Origin: Roseovarius pacificus | GTDB lineage: Bacteria; Pseudomonadota; Alphaproteobacteria; Rhodobacterales; Rhodobacteraceae | Reading direction: 5' to 3' | NCBI RefSeq assembly: GCF_900142665.1 | Contig: NZ_FRBR01000014.1 | Span: 40,689-104,688, forward strand | DNA length: 64,000 nucleotides | Part shown: in pieces, positions 55,263 through 64,000 of the stretch | Layout of the letters: every line of letters starts with the position of its first letter | How positions within the stretch are numbered: position 1 is the first letter of the stretch | Notes under the pieces: generated by a model | Databases searched by the model: none | What the model saw: only the letters and a program-made list of their open reading frames with translations | Told to the model about the DNA's origin: nothing | Translations under genes and position numbers: made by a program

Positions 55263-56504
55263 TCACGCCGCCAGCGGCGGCAGGTCGCGCTTTTCCTTCA
55301 CCGGCAGATGCACCAGCGCCGAAAACGCGCCGACACCCACGCCGACCCACCAGACCATGGTGTAATCGCCGTACATGTCATACATCCGCCCGCCCAGCCA
55401 GACACCCATGAAGCTGCCCACCTGGTGGCTGAAAAACACGATGCCATAAAGCGTCCCCATATAGCGCAGCCCGTAGATATGCGCGATCAGCCCGCTGGTC
55501 AGCGGCACCGTCGCCAGCCACAGCGCGCCCATGCTGACCGAGAACAGCAGCACCGTCGCGGGTGTCATTGGCACCATGATGAACGCCGCCGCCACCACCG
55601 TGCGCGCGGCATAGACCCCGGCCAGCAGGTATTTCTTGGAATACCGCTTGCCCAGCCACCCGGCGGTCAGCGTCCCGGCGATATTGGCCATGCCGATCAC
55701 CCCGATGGCCACCGCCCCAAGCGCCGAGGTCGTCGTCACCCCGACCGAATGCAGCACCCCGCCGGGCGAAATCGGGCCGCACATCTCGGTGATGAAGGCC
55801 GGGAAATGCGCGGTGATGAAGCCCAGCTGATAGCCGCAACTGAAAAAGCCCAGGAAGATCAGCGTATAGGACGGATCGCGAAACGCCCGCCCCAGCAACG
55901 CACCGATGCTTTCCTCCAGTTCCGCGCGGCTGGCGGCCTCGGGGGCGCGCATCATCGGCAGGAAGGCCAGCGAGGCAAGGATCAGCCCGGCAAAGACCAG
56001 AAACACCATCTGCCAGCTCATCACGCCCAGCAACGCCTCGGCCACCGGCGGGCCGAACACCTGCCCGGCGGACCCGGCGGCGGTGGCGATGGCCAGGCTC
56101 ATCGAGCGGTTCTCGTCCGAACTCGCCCGCCCCACCACGGCCAGGATCACGCCGAACCCCGTCCCGGCAATGCCGAAGCCCACAAGGATCTCGTAAACCT
56201 GATGCGCCTCGGGCGATACGGCGAACGAGGACAGAACCAGACCGGCGGCATAGGCCAGCGCCCCCAGCACGATCGCCTTGCGGTCGCCCATCCGCTCGGC
56301 CAGCGCCCCGAAAATCGGCTGTCCGATCCCCCAGGCGAGGTTCTGAATGGCAATCGCAAGGCTGAATTCGCTGCGCAGCCACCCGAATTCCTCGGCAATC
56401 GGAATCTGGAACACCCCGAACGACGCCCGGATGCCGAACGACACCAGCATGATCAGGCACCCCGCGATCAGCACGGGCGTGAAAAGGTTGGCTTTCGGGG
56501 TCAT
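55263..56504 (-). CDS. MFS transporter
   Basis: A 413-residue inner-membrane carrier with twelve hydrophobic segments in two six-helix halves. The MFS motif A appears as FGALAERMGDRKAIVLGAL near residues 60-78. ISPGGVLHSVGVTTTSALG and GWLGKRYSKKYLLAG mark the second half. It resembles oxalate/formate or monocarboxylate-type MFS carriers, but the cargo cannot be fixed. It diverges from zapE across a 132-bp gap. Confidence 0.88.
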   Translation of the reverse strand: MTPKANLFTPVLIAGCLIMLVSFGIRASFGVFQIPIAEEFGWLRSEFSLAIAIQNLAWGIGQPIFGALAERMGDRKAIVLGALAYAAGLVLSSFAVSPEAHQVYEILVGFGIAGTGFGVILAVVGRASSDENRSMSLAIATAAGSAGQVFGPPVAEALLGVMSWQMVFLVFAGLILASLAFLPMMRAPEAASRAELEESIGALLGRAFRDPSYTLIFLGFFSCGYQLGFITAHFPAFITEMCGPISPGGVLHSVGVTTTSALGAVAIGVIGMANIAGTLTAGWLGKRYSKKYLLAGVYAARTVVAAAFIMVPMTPATVLLFSVSMGALWLATVPLTSGLIAHIYGLRYMGTLYGIVFFSHQVGSFMGVWLGGRMYDMYGDYTMVWWVGVGVGAFSALVHLPVKEKRDLPPLAA

Positions 56505-56636
56505 CGGGTCATCCTGTTCCTGCGCCGCGCCAGATTAGGCAAAACCCCGCTGCCGTCAATTCAGCCTTTGTGATGCCGTTCATCAACACGCCGCTTGCAT
56601 CTTTTCTTGCGCGCTGCGCCGCGTTATGCGGGGCGG

Positions 56637-57698
56637 ATGGACTTTTTGACCGATCTCTACGCCCAGAAGGTCGCGCAAGGCGACCTGACCCCGGATTCCG
56701 CGCAAAAGGCGGCCCTGCCCGAATTCGACCGCATCCATGACGGGCTGAGCCAGACCGCCAGAAAGGGCTGGTTCCGCCGTGCGCCCGAACCACCCAGGGG
56801 GCTGTACCTGTGGGGCGGGGTGGGGCGCGGCAAGTCGATGCTGATGGACCTGTTCGTGCAAACCGTCCCGGTGCCCGCCCGCCGCGTGCATTTCCACGCC
56901 TTCATGCAGGAAATCCACGCCGGCATGCACGCCGCCCGCGAACGCGGCGTCGAGGATGCCCTCGCCCCCGTCGCCAAATCCGTTTCGGACGATGTGCGCC
57001 TGCTGGCCTTCGATGAAATGCAGATCACCGACATCACCGACGCGATGATCGTGGGCCGCCTGTTCGAGGCCCTGTTCGAAGCGGGCGTCGTGGTGATCAC
57101 CACCTCCAACCGCCCGCCCGACGATCTCTACAAGGACGGGCTGAACCGGCAGCTTTTCCTGCCCTTCATCGACCTGCTCAAACAGCGCATGGTCGTGCAC
57201 GAAATGGACAGCCCCACCGATTACCGGCAGGACCGCCTCTCCGGCAGCCGCACCTATTTCTCCCCCCTCGGCCCCGAGACCCGCACACAGATGGCCGCGC
57301 TGTGGGACGATCTGACCGATGGCCAGCCCGCGCATGTCCTCACCCTGCACGTCAACAAGCGCGAGGTCGAAATTCCCGCCTTCCACAACGGCGTGGCGCG
57401 CGCCAGCTTCTACGATCTCTGCGGCAAGCCGCTCGGTCCCGCCGATTACCTGGCGCTGGCCGGGGCCGCGCGTGTGCTGGTGCTGGAGAATATCCCCCAA
57501 CTCGGGCGCTCGAACTTCAACGAGGCCAAGCGCTTCGTCACCCTGATCGACGCGCTCTACGAGGCGAAGGTGCGCCTCATCTGCTCCGCCGCCGCCGAGC
57601 CGGAATACCTCTATCTCGAAGGCGAAGGCAGTTTCGAATTCGAACGCACTGCCAGCCGCCTGCGCGAAATGCAGTCCGACGGCTGGGGTCAGGACTAA
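56637..57698 (+). CDS. zapE: cell division protein ZapE (AFG1-like ATPase)
   Basis: A 353-residue P-loop ATPase that acts at the division ring in E. coli and belongs to the mitochondrial AFG1 family. It shows LYLWGGVGRGKSMLMD (Walker A, near 58-73), FHAFMQEIHAGMH, LLAFDEMQITDITDAM (Walker B) and TTSNRPPDDLYKDGLNR. Start at ATG 56637 (MDFLTDLYAQK) fits the family; a longer in-frame start at 56595 is less likely. Single gene by spacing. Confidence 0.94.
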   Translation: MDFLTDLYAQKVAQGDLTPDSAQKAALPEFDRIHDGLSQTARKGWFRRAPEPPRGLYLWGGVGRGKSMLMDLFVQTVPVPARRVHFHAFMQEIHAGMHAARERGVEDALAPVAKSVSDDVRLLAFDEMQITDITDAMIVGRLFEALFEAGVVVITTSNRPPDDLYKDGLNRQLFLPFIDLLKQRMVVHEMDSPTDYRQDRLSGSRTYFSPLGPETRTQMAALWDDLTDGQPAHVLTLHVNKREVEIPAFHNGVARASFYDLCGKPLGPADYLALAGAARVLVLENIPQLGRSNFNEAKRFVTLIDALYEAKVRLICSAAAEPEYLYLEGEGSFEFERTASRLREMQSDGWGQD

Positions 57699-57705
57699 TC
57701 CCACC

Positions 57706-58665
57706 CTACCGATAGGCAGACGGCGGTTGCCCGAACCGCTGCGCATAGACCCGCGAGAAATGCGAGGAACTGGCAAACCCCGTGGCCAGCGCGATCTCGG
57801 TCAGGCTCAGCGGCGAGTTGCGCAACAGGTTCTGCGCCATGTCCAGCCGCAGATCGCGGTAATAGCGCATCGCCGGGCGGCCCAGCTTGTCGCTGAATTG
57901 CCGGTTCAGCTGCCGGGGCGACAGCCCCGCCACCTCGGCCAGCCGCGCCAGAGGCAGGGGATCGCCCAGATTGGCCTCCATCGCCTCCACCGCATCCAGG
58001 ATCGCGGGCGCGGTGGTGCCCACCCGCTCCACCAGCCCGGCGCGCTGCGGCCCGACCGAGGGGCGCACCTCGGTATGCATGAACCAGTCGCTGACCAGCC
58101 GGGCGAACTGCGCGCCGTGATGCTGCATGATCAGCGCATGCATCAGATCCATCGGCGCGGTGCCCCCCGCACAGGTCACCCTGTCGCGGTCGATCACGTA
58201 CAGCGTGCGCTCGATCAGAAGATGCGGCAGCGCCTCGCTCAGTGCGGCGGCATGTTCCCAGTGCACCGTCATGCGCCGCCCCTCCATCAGCCCCGCCTGC
58301 GCCAGGATGACCGGCCCGCCCGACACACCGCCCAGCAGAACCCCCCGGCGCGCCAGCCGTTGCAGCCATCCGGTGATCGCCCGGTCCGCAAAGGCCGCCG
58401 GGTCGCCCCCGGCCACGACAAACAGGTAATCCAGCCGCGGATCGTCGCCCAGCTTCGCCTGCGGCGCCACCAGTCCCGCGCCGGAACTGGCCACCGGCGC
58501 CATGCTGCGCCCGATATTGACCATCTCGTACAGGTCCCGCCCCGCCAGCAGGTTCGCCGCGCGCATCGGCTCGGTCAGCGCCGCATAAGACATCATGGCG
58601 AATCCCTCGACCGGCAAGATGCCGATCCGGCGGCTGTCACGGGGATTTGTGGCGTGATTGTCCAT
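57706..58665 (-). CDS. GlxA-family AraC-type transcriptional regulator
   Basis: A 319-residue regulator with a DJ-1/PfpI-like N-terminal domain (about 12-185; VAGGDPAAF, GGVSGGPVILAQAGLM) and a C-terminal AraC HTH (about 215-319; LARLAEVAGLSPRQLNRQFSDK and TEIALATGFASSSHFSRVYAQRFG). GlxA/GbdR/SouR-type proteins of this class control glycine betaine, carnitine or sarcosine catabolism, and here it diverges from soxBDAG, so it is the likely activator. The start is placed at ATG 58665; the upstream in-frame extension would enter soxB. Confidence 0.9.
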   Translation of the reverse strand: MDNHATNPRDSRRIGILPVEGFAMMSYAALTEPMRAANLLAGRDLYEMVNIGRSMAPVASSGAGLVAPQAKLGDDPRLDYLFVVAGGDPAAFADRAITGWLQRLARRGVLLGGVSGGPVILAQAGLMEGRRMTVHWEHAAALSEALPHLLIERTLYVIDRDRVTCAGGTAPMDLMHALIMQHHGAQFARLVSDWFMHTEVRPSVGPQRAGLVERVGTTAPAILDAVEAMEANLGDPLPLARLAEVAGLSPRQLNRQFSDKLGRPAMRYYRDLRLDMAQNLLRNSPLSLTEIALATGFASSSHFSRVYAQRFGQPPSAYR

Positions 58666-58754
58666 TTTGTGAATGTATCCGACCTTTTCGTGAAAGTTCA
58701 AATCGGAAATGACGCCCAATCTGACGGGAAGTTCAGAAATGGGACCGAACGCAA

Positions 58755-60005
58755 ATGCGCTATTCTGCATTCCGGATCTTCCGCGAAGGTCTGACCGGCA
58801 ACAAGGGCTGGAAACCCGTCTGGCGCGAGCCCGACCCCAAGCCCGAATACGACATCGTCATCGTCGGCGGGGGCGGGCACGGCCTTGCCACGGCCTACTA
58901 TCTGGCCAAGGAATTCGGCATGCGCAATATCGCCGTGCTGGAAAAGGGCTGGATCGGCTCGGGCAATATCGGGCGCAACACCACGATCATCCGCTCCAAC
59001 TACCTGCTGCCGGGCAACGAGCCGTTCTATGAATTCTCGCTCAGGCTCTGGGAAGGGCTGGAACAGGATTTCAACTATAACGCCATGGTCAGCCAGCGCT
59101 CGATCCTGAACCTGATCCACACCGACGCACAGCGCGACGCCTTCGTGCGCCGGGGCAACGCGATGATCCTCGCCGGGGCCGATGCCGAACTCGCCGATGC
59201 CGATCAGCTGCGCGCCGAACTGCCGTTCCTCGATTTCGACAATGCCCGCTTCCCGATCAAGGGCGGCCTTTATCAGCGGCGCGGCGGCACCGTGCGCCAC
59301 GATGCCGTGGCCTGGGGCTATGCGCGCGGCGCGGATTCGCGCGGCGTGGACATCATCCAGAATTGCGAAGTCACCGGCTTTGACATCGAAAACGGTCGCT
59401 GCACCGGCGTGCAGACCTCGCGCGGCGCGATCCGCGCGCGCAAGGTGGCGGTCTGTGTCGCGGGCTCGTCCAGCCGGGTGATGGAAAAGGCGGGCATGCG
59501 CCTGCCCATCGAATCGCACGTCCTTCAGGCCTTCGTCACCGAAGGGCTCAAGCCGGTGATCCCCGGCGTCATCACCTTCGGCGCGGGCCATTTCTATGTC
59601 AGCCAGTCCGACAAGGGCGGTCTGGTCTTCGGCGGCGATCTGGACGGCTACAATTCCTACGCACAGCGCGGCAACTTGCCGGTTGTCGAAGACGTGGCCG
59701 AAGGCGGCATGGCCATCATGCCGATGATCGGGCGCGCGCGGCTTCTGCGCTCATGGGGCGGGATCATGGACATGTCGATGGACGGCTCGCCCTTCATCGA
59801 CAAGACCGGGATCGACGGGCTCTATTTCAACGGCGGCTGGTGCTATGGCGGGTTCAAGGCCACGCCCGCCAGCGGCTTCTGCTATGCCCACCTGCTGGCC
59901 CGCGACGAACCGCACCCGACCGCCACGCAAATGCGTCTTGATCGGTTCATTTCGGGCAACCTGATCGACGAAAAAGGCATGGGCAACCAGCCCAACCTGC
60001 ATTGA
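58755..60005 (+). CDS. soxB: sarcosine oxidase subunit beta
   Basis: A 416-residue FAD- and covalent-FMN-bearing subunit of heterotetrameric sarcosine oxidase. The FAD loop is VIVGGGGHGLATAYYLAKEFG near 35-55, and the segment NIGRNTTIIRSNYLLPGN near 74-91 carries the conserved Arg/Thr; covalent FMN attachment is expected at a His in the family. It oxidises sarcosine to glycine with release of a one-carbon unit to tetrahydrofolate. It leads soxBDAG, with SoxD 13 bases downstream. Confidence 0.95.
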   Translation: MRYSAFRIFREGLTGNKGWKPVWREPDPKPEYDIVIVGGGGHGLATAYYLAKEFGMRNIAVLEKGWIGSGNIGRNTTIIRSNYLLPGNEPFYEFSLRLWEGLEQDFNYNAMVSQRSILNLIHTDAQRDAFVRRGNAMILAGADAELADADQLRAELPFLDFDNARFPIKGGLYQRRGGTVRHDAVAWGYARGADSRGVDIIQNCEVTGFDIENGRCTGVQTSRGAIRARKVAVCVAGSSSRVMEKAGMRLPIESHVLQAFVTEGLKPVIPGVITFGAGHFYVSQSDKGGLVFGGDLDGYNSYAQRGNLPVVEDVAEGGMAIMPMIGRARLLRSWGGIMDMSMDGSPFIDKTGIDGLYFNGGWCYGGFKATPASGFCYAHLLARDEPHPTATQMRLDRFISGNLIDEKGMGNQPNLH

Positions 60006-60018
60006 GGAGGGACGACAG

Positions 60019-60306
60019 ATGATCATCAACCACCCCCTGCTTGGCCCCCGCGATGCTGCCGAATTCATCTATCTGGGCGACGCCGCGCTGATCGACCGCC
60101 CCGACTGGCAGGCCGAAGACGCCATGCAGCAATTCCACGATTACGCCTACCTGCGCGACAACCCCGCCGGCCCCCATCGGGAGCTTTGGTATCACGAACA
60201 GGGCGACCGCTCGTGGCTCGTGGTCACGCGCGACACGACCACTCACGAAATCACCGATGTGCAGATGGCCCGCGACGTGGCCCGCAGCCGGGGGCGCGAC
60301 AAATGA
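60019..60306 (+). CDS. soxD: sarcosine oxidase subunit delta, without the cysteine zinc ligands
   Basis: A 95-residue delta subunit. The family fold is clear (GPRDAAEFIYLGDA; DYAYLRDNPAGPHRELWYH). In the characterised enzyme zinc is held by Cys6, Cys9, His59 and Cys63. Here the start is MIINHPLLGPR, so the two N-terminal Cys are replaced by His5 and Leu8, and HEQGD has His59 kept but Asp63 in place of Cys. Zinc binding is therefore unlikely in the usual form. The stop overlaps soxA by four bases. Confidence 0.9.
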   Translation: MIINHPLLGPRDAAEFIYLGDAALIDRPDWQAEDAMQQFHDYAYLRDNPAGPHRELWYHEQGDRSWLVVTRDTTTHEITDVQMARDVARSRGRDK

Positions 60307-63251
60307 CCCAGAAAAACCGCATCTCGGGTGGCCAGATCGACCGCACCCGCACCGTCGCCTTCACCTTCAACGGCAAGCGCATGGCGGGCCACCCCGGCGA
60401 TACGCTCGCCTCGGCGCTGCTGGCCAACGGCCAGCGCCTCGTGGGCCGCTCGTTCAAATATCACCGCCCGCGCGGGATCCTCACCGCCGGGTCCGAAGAA
60501 CCCAACGCGCTGGTCGAGTTGCGCTCCGGCGCGCAGCAAGAGCCGAACACCCGCGCCACCACGGTCGAACTGTTCGACGGGCTCGCCGCCAACAGCCAGA
60601 ACCATCGTGGCCCGCTGGAATTCGACCTGATGGCGCTGACCGACCTGATGTCGCCCTTCCTGTCGGCGGGCTTCTATTACAAGACCTTCATGTGGCCCAG
60701 GGCGTTCTGGGAAAAACTGTACGAGCCGGTGATCCGCGCCTCGGCCGGCCTTGGCCGCCTGTCCATGCAGGACGATCCCGACAGCTATGACAAGGGCTTC
60801 ATCCATTGCGACCTGCTGGTGATCGGCGCGGGGCCCGCGGGCCTGTCGGCGGCGCTGGCCGCTGGCCGTGCCGGGGCGCGCGTCGTGCTGGCGGACGAGG
60901 ATTTCACCCCCGGCGGCCGCCTCAACGCCGAAACGCACGCCGTCGATGACATGGCCGGGGCCGACTGGGCCGCGCAGGCCGTGGCCGAACTGGCCGCGAT
61001 GGACAACGTCCGCCTGATGCCGCGCACCACGGTCTACGGCGCCTACGATCACGGCACCTACGGCGCGCTCGAACGCTGCACCGATCACCTGTCCGACGCG
61101 GGCGGCAAGCCCCGTCAGGTGCTGTGGCGCATCTACTCCAAACGCGCCGTTCTGGCCGCCGGGGCCACCGAACGGCCCATCGCCTTTGGCAATAACGACC
61201 GTCCGGGCATCATGCTGGCCGGGGCCGTGCGCACCTATGCCAACCGCTTCGGCGTCACGCCGGGGCAGGAGGTGGCGGTGTTCACCAACAACGACGACGG
61301 CTGGCGCACCGCCGCCGATCTGCTGGCCCGTGGCGTCGCCGTCCCCGCCGTAATCGACACCCGCGATGCACCCGCCCCCATCGACCTGCCCGGCATCCGC
61401 CATGTCCGCAATGCGGCGGTGATGGATACCGTGGGCCGCAAGGGGCTGAAATCCATAACTCTCACCGACGGTCAGGTGATCCCGGCGGATACGCTCGCCG
61501 TGTCGGGCGGCTGGAACCCCAATGTCCACCTCACCTGTCACCAGCGCGGCCGCCCCGAATGGCGCGACGACCTGAACGCCTTCGTCCCCGGCGCCAGCCT
61601 GCCCGCAGGCATGGCCGTGGCCGGGGCCGCCAATGGCGCGCTCACGCTGGCCGCGGCGCTGGCCGAAGGGCAGGCCGCCGCCAATGCCCAGATCGAGGCC
61701 CTGGGGTTCACCCCCGCCAAAACCGACGCCCCCCGCGCCGAGGACGAGCCCAGCACATGCTCGGCCTTCTGGCATGTCCGCGAAAGCCGCAAGCGCGCCT
61801 GGCTCGATCAGCAGAACGACGTCACCGTGAAGGACGTGAAACTGTCCTACCGCGAGGGCTTCCGCTCGGTCGAACACCTGAAACGCTATACCACGCTCGG
61901 CATGGCCACCGATCAGGGCAAGACGGCCAATATCCCGGCGCTGGCCATCATGGCCGAATGCACCGGCAAGACGATCCCGGAGACCGGCACCACCATCTTC
62001 CGCCCGCCCTATACACCCATCCCCCTGGGTGCGCTGGCAGGCCGCGCGCGCGGCACCGATTTCCGCCCCTACCGCCTGACGCCCAGCCACAACTGGGCCA
62101 CCGAAAACGGCGCGACCTTCGTCGAGGTCGGCAACTGGCTGCGCGCGCAATGGTTCGCCCGCCCCGGTGAAAAGGGCTGGCGCGACAGCGTCGACCGCGA
62201 GGTCGAGATGACCCGCAATTCGGTCGGCATCTGTGACGTGACCACCCTCGGCAAGATCGACATTCAGGGGCGCGACGCCGCCGAATTCCTCAACAAGGTC
62301 TATGCCAACGGCTTTGCCAAACTGCCCGTCGGCAAGGTCCGCTATGGCCTGATGCTGCGCGAAGACGGCATCGCCTATGACGATGGCACCACCGCGCGGA
62401 TGTCGGAAAACCACTTCGTCATGACCACGACCACCGCCAATGCGGTGCTGGTGTTCCGCCGCCTCGAATTCGCCCGCCAGTGCCTGTGGCCCAACATGGA
62501 TGTGCACCTGATTTCGACCACCGATGGCTGGGCGCAATTCGCCGTGGCCGGCCCCAACGCGCGCAACCTGCTGCGCAAGGTAGTGGACGAAAGCCACGAC
62601 ATCTCGAACGAGGCCTTCCCCTTCATGGCCTGCAGCGAGATCACGGTTTGCGGCGGCATGCCCGCGCGCCTGTTCCGCATCTCCTTCTCGGGCGAACTGG
62701 CCTATGAAATCGCCGTGCCCGCCCGCTATGGCAACTCCATGATGGACGTGCTGATCGAGGCGGGCCGCGAATTCAACGCCACCCCCTACGGCACCGAGGC
62801 CCTTGGCGTGATGCGGATCGAAAAGGGCCACGCCGCCGGTCCCGAACTCAACGGCCAGACCACCGCGCATAACCTCGGTATGGGCCGCATGGTCAGCCAG
62901 AAAAAGGAGTGCATCGGCAACGTCCTGTCGCAACGCCCGGACATGATCCGCGACGACGCGGTGAAACTGGTCGGCGTCCGGCCCGTCAACCGGGCCGAGC
63001 CCCTCACCGCCGGGTCGCATTTCGTCAATCGCGGCGAAACCGCCAGTACCGAAACCGATCAGGGTTGGATGACCTCTGTCGCGTACTCCCCCAGCCTTGG
63101 CCATTCCGTCGGCCTCGGCTTCATCAGGCGTGGCGATGAACGCATGGGCGAAATCGTCCGCGCCGTGAACCCGCTCAAAGGTGGCGAAACCGAAGTCGAA
63201 ATCGTTTCCGCCCACTTCATCGACCCGGAAGGAGAGCGCCTCCGTGCCTGA
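60303..63251 (+). CDS. soxA: sarcosine oxidase subunit alpha
   Basis: A 982-residue subunit. The N-terminal region resembles a ferredoxin-like domain (FNGKRMAGHPGDTLASALLANG). An NAD-binding domain follows (LLVIGAGPAGLSAALAAGRAG near 176-196; AAGATERPIAFGNNDRPGIM near 284-303), then a C-terminal GcvT-like domain (about 600-982; ENGATFVEVGNWLRAQWF ... GTEALGVMRIEKGHAAGPE) that takes the methylene group onto tetrahydrofolate. ATG at 60303 overlaps the soxD stop. Identification is secure. Confidence 0.96.
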   Translation: MTQKNRISGGQIDRTRTVAFTFNGKRMAGHPGDTLASALLANGQRLVGRSFKYHRPRGILTAGSEEPNALVELRSGAQQEPNTRATTVELFDGLAANSQNHRGPLEFDLMALTDLMSPFLSAGFYYKTFMWPRAFWEKLYEPVIRASAGLGRLSMQDDPDSYDKGFIHCDLLVIGAGPAGLSAALAAGRAGARVVLADEDFTPGGRLNAETHAVDDMAGADWAAQAVAELAAMDNVRLMPRTTVYGAYDHGTYGALERCTDHLSDAGGKPRQVLWRIYSKRAVLAAGATERPIAFGNNDRPGIMLAGAVRTYANRFGVTPGQEVAVFTNNDDGWRTAADLLARGVAVPAVIDTRDAPAPIDLPGIRHVRNAAVMDTVGRKGLKSITLTDGQVIPADTLAVSGGWNPNVHLTCHQRGRPEWRDDLNAFVPGASLPAGMAVAGAANGALTLAAALAEGQAAANAQIEALGFTPAKTDAPRAEDEPSTCSAFWHVRESRKRAWLDQQNDVTVKDVKLSYREGFRSVEHLKRYTTLGMATDQGKTANIPALAIMAECTGKTIPETGTTIFRPPYTPIPLGALAGRARGTDFRPYRLTPSHNWATENGATFVEVGNWLRAQWFARPGEKGWRDSVDREVEMTRNSVGICDVTTLGKIDIQGRDAAEFLNKVYANGFAKLPVGKVRYGLMLREDGIAYDDGTTARMSENHFVMTTTTANAVLVFRRLEFARQCLWPNMDVHLISTTDGWAQFAVAGPNARNLLRKVVDESHDISNEAFPFMACSEITVCGGMPARLFRISFSGELAYEIAVPARYGNSMMDVLIEAGREFNATPYGTEALGVMRIEKGHAAGPELNGQTTAHNLGMGRMVSQKKECIGNVLSQRPDMIRDDAVKLVGVRPVNRAEPLTAGSHFVNRGETASTETDQGWMTSVAYSPSLGHSVGLGFIRRGDERMGEIVRAVNPLKGGETEVEIVSAHFIDPEGERLRA

Positions 63252-63810
63252 CTATACGCTGATATCCACCCCGCCGCTGGCCGGGTATGACAAGATCTTC
63301 GGCACGACACGCCTGCACGCCCCGGCGGATCTGGCCATCGTGTCCATCGCCCTGCCGCTTGGGGCCGAGGACGCCGCGCTCAAGGCCGTGAAATCCGCCT
63401 ATGGCGCGGCCCTGCCCGAACCGGGCCGCTCGACCCTCACCAAAGAGGGCGCGCGCCTTGTCCGCCTCGGCTCCGATCAGGCCTTCGTGATCTTCACGCA
63501 TGCCACGCCCGATGCCGAACGTGCCGTCGCCACCCGCCTCAAGGGAACGGCCTATACCACCGACCAGACGGATGTCTGGACCGGGCTGGAAATCACCGGC
63601 CCCGACAGCCGCACCGTTCTGGAACGCATCTGTCCGGTTGATCTGCACCGCGATGCCTTTGCCGAAGGCGATGCCGCGCGCACCGTGATGGAACATCTGG
63701 GCGCACTGATCGTCCGCACCGGCGAGGATACGTTCCTGCTGCTGTCGGCCAGTTCTTCGGCCAATTCCTTCCTGCACGCCGTCGAAACCTCGATCAGGAA
63801 CACCTCCTGA
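63244..63810 (+). CDS. soxG: sarcosine oxidase subunit gamma
   Basis: A 188-residue gamma subunit of the GcvT-like fold family, in the expected fourth place of soxBDAG. It contains DVWTGLEITGPDSRTVLERICPVDLH near 115-140 and ARTVMEHLGALIVRTGEDTFLLLSAS near the end. The start is GTG at 63244, overlapping the soxA stop, with AAGGAGAG ending about nine bases before; no suitable ATG lies nearby. Small and poorly conserved by nature, but position and pattern leave little doubt. Confidence 0.92.
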   Translation: MPDYTLISTPPLAGYDKIFGTTRLHAPADLAIVSIALPLGAEDAALKAVKSAYGAALPEPGRSTLTKEGARLVRLGSDQAFVIFTHATPDAERAVATRLKGTAYTTDQTDVWTGLEITGPDSRTVLERICPVDLHRDAFAEGDAARTVMEHLGALIVRTGEDTFLLLSASSSANSFLHAVETSIRNTS

Positions 63811-63850
63811 CCCATACGCAATCCGCCAAGCCAGAGAGAGACAACACGCC

Positions 63851-64000
63851 ATGTATCATGAAAACCTGGATACCGCCCGATCCGCCGTTTCCTGCGCGAT
63901 GCATGCCCGCCGGAGCCTGTCCGGCGATTTCGTGTTCCTCAGCCAGGACGACAGCGTTGCCTTTGCCGCCGAGGCCTGTATCGACGTGCTGCGTTCGGCC
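63851..64000 (+). CDS. unidentified protein, 3'-truncated by window end
   Basis: A frame opening with ATG at 63851 after GAGAGAGA and continuing to the window edge (50 residues seen: MYHENLDTARSAVSCAMHA ... FLSQDDSVAFAAEACIDVLR). No membrane segment in this part; Cys and Ala recur. The gap to soxG is only 40 bases, so it may belong to the sarcosine operon. Too little is visible to name a family. Confidence 0.55.
   Translation, partial: MYHENLDTARSAVSCAMHARRSLSGDFVFLSQDDSVAFAAEACIDVLRSA

Noticed and set aside
60243..63215. 990-codon minus-strand frame opposite soxA
   Set aside because: Antisense shadow produced by codon bias; soxA is unmistakable on the plus strand.

Overview
The window looks like chromosomal, high-GC (roughly mid-60s %) DNA from a member of the Rhodobacteraceae / Roseobacter group of Alphaproteobacteria. 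The support is indirect: protein-level resemblance to that family throughout, a moaDE-pgsA-uvrC neighbourhood, an rpiA-gor-hflKC-degQ cluster, an Irr-type box upstream of a membrane-bound ferritin, a soxBDAG sarcosine oxidase operon, and VCBS/Hint-domain proteins. There is no plasmid, prophage, IS element, CRISPR array, tRNA or rRNA that I can see. Genes are densely packed, often with 1-4 bp stop/start overlaps.

Layout. 0-1.1 kb: 3' end of truB plus a DUF1643 gene. 1.2-7.5 kb (minus): rpiA, gor, hflK, hflC, a DUF2065 peptide and a DegQ-type protease, a membrane-quality-control and redox cluster closed by a strong terminator. 7.7-13.9 kb: GST, serine dehydratase, EamA exporter, thiamine pyrophosphokinase, and a 727-residue acidic, largely disordered protein of unknown function. 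14-18.3 kb (minus): a sulfotransferase, a bidomain ALDH16-type aldehyde dehydrogenase and deoC; the last two would carry deoxyribose 5-phosphate to acetate. 18.4-22 kb (plus): a four-gene Mn/Zn-type ABC importer behind a near-perfect metal-regulator-like palindrome. 22-27.5 kb: a DgoK-like protein with a degraded N-terminus, a TIGR01244 protein, a universal stress protein, an alanine/glycine symporter, a coiled-coil peptide and a class III aminotransferase.

27.7-29.3 kb is the most unusual spot: a HlyC-type (RTX toxin-activating) lysine acyltransferase overlaps a short VCBS-Hint protein, with no RTX toxin or type I secretion genes beside them. 29.6-38 kb (minus): SCP-2 protein, moaE, moaD, pgsA, then a self-contained TetR/PaaK-like ligase/enoyl-CoA hydratase block before uvrC, an SDR, a Ca/Na antiporter, a 56-residue zinc-ribbon-like peptide and an S49 peptidase. 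39-46 kb: an ABC-2 exporter, SGNH lipoprotein, orphan CoxG, smpB, a Gly-rich membrane peptide, a sulfurtransferase and an aromatic/aspartate aminotransferase. 45.6-47.6 kb: a TetR gene, a small secreted peptide and mbfA, with an ICE-like box and three copies of an operator-like element in the shared promoter region.

47.7-57.7 kb: AEC transporter, S-formylglutathione hydrolase, SthA transhydrogenase, YaiI, EamA exporter, HAD hydrolase, ornithine cyclodeaminase family protein, alpha/beta hydrolase, cupin, MFS transporter and ZapE. 57.7-64 kb: a GlxA-type AraC regulator diverging from soxBDAG, with a fresh gene cut by the window end. SoxD lacks the three cysteine zinc ligands of the characterised enzyme. 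Formaldehyde and one-carbon units from sarcosine oxidation are linked conceptually to the fghA gene about 10 kb away, although the rest of the glutathione-dependent formaldehyde pathway is not in the window.

All function calls come from reading the translated sequence; no similarity search was run. Start codons were moved from the longest frame where a ribosome binding site, an overlap or a known N-terminus favoured another.
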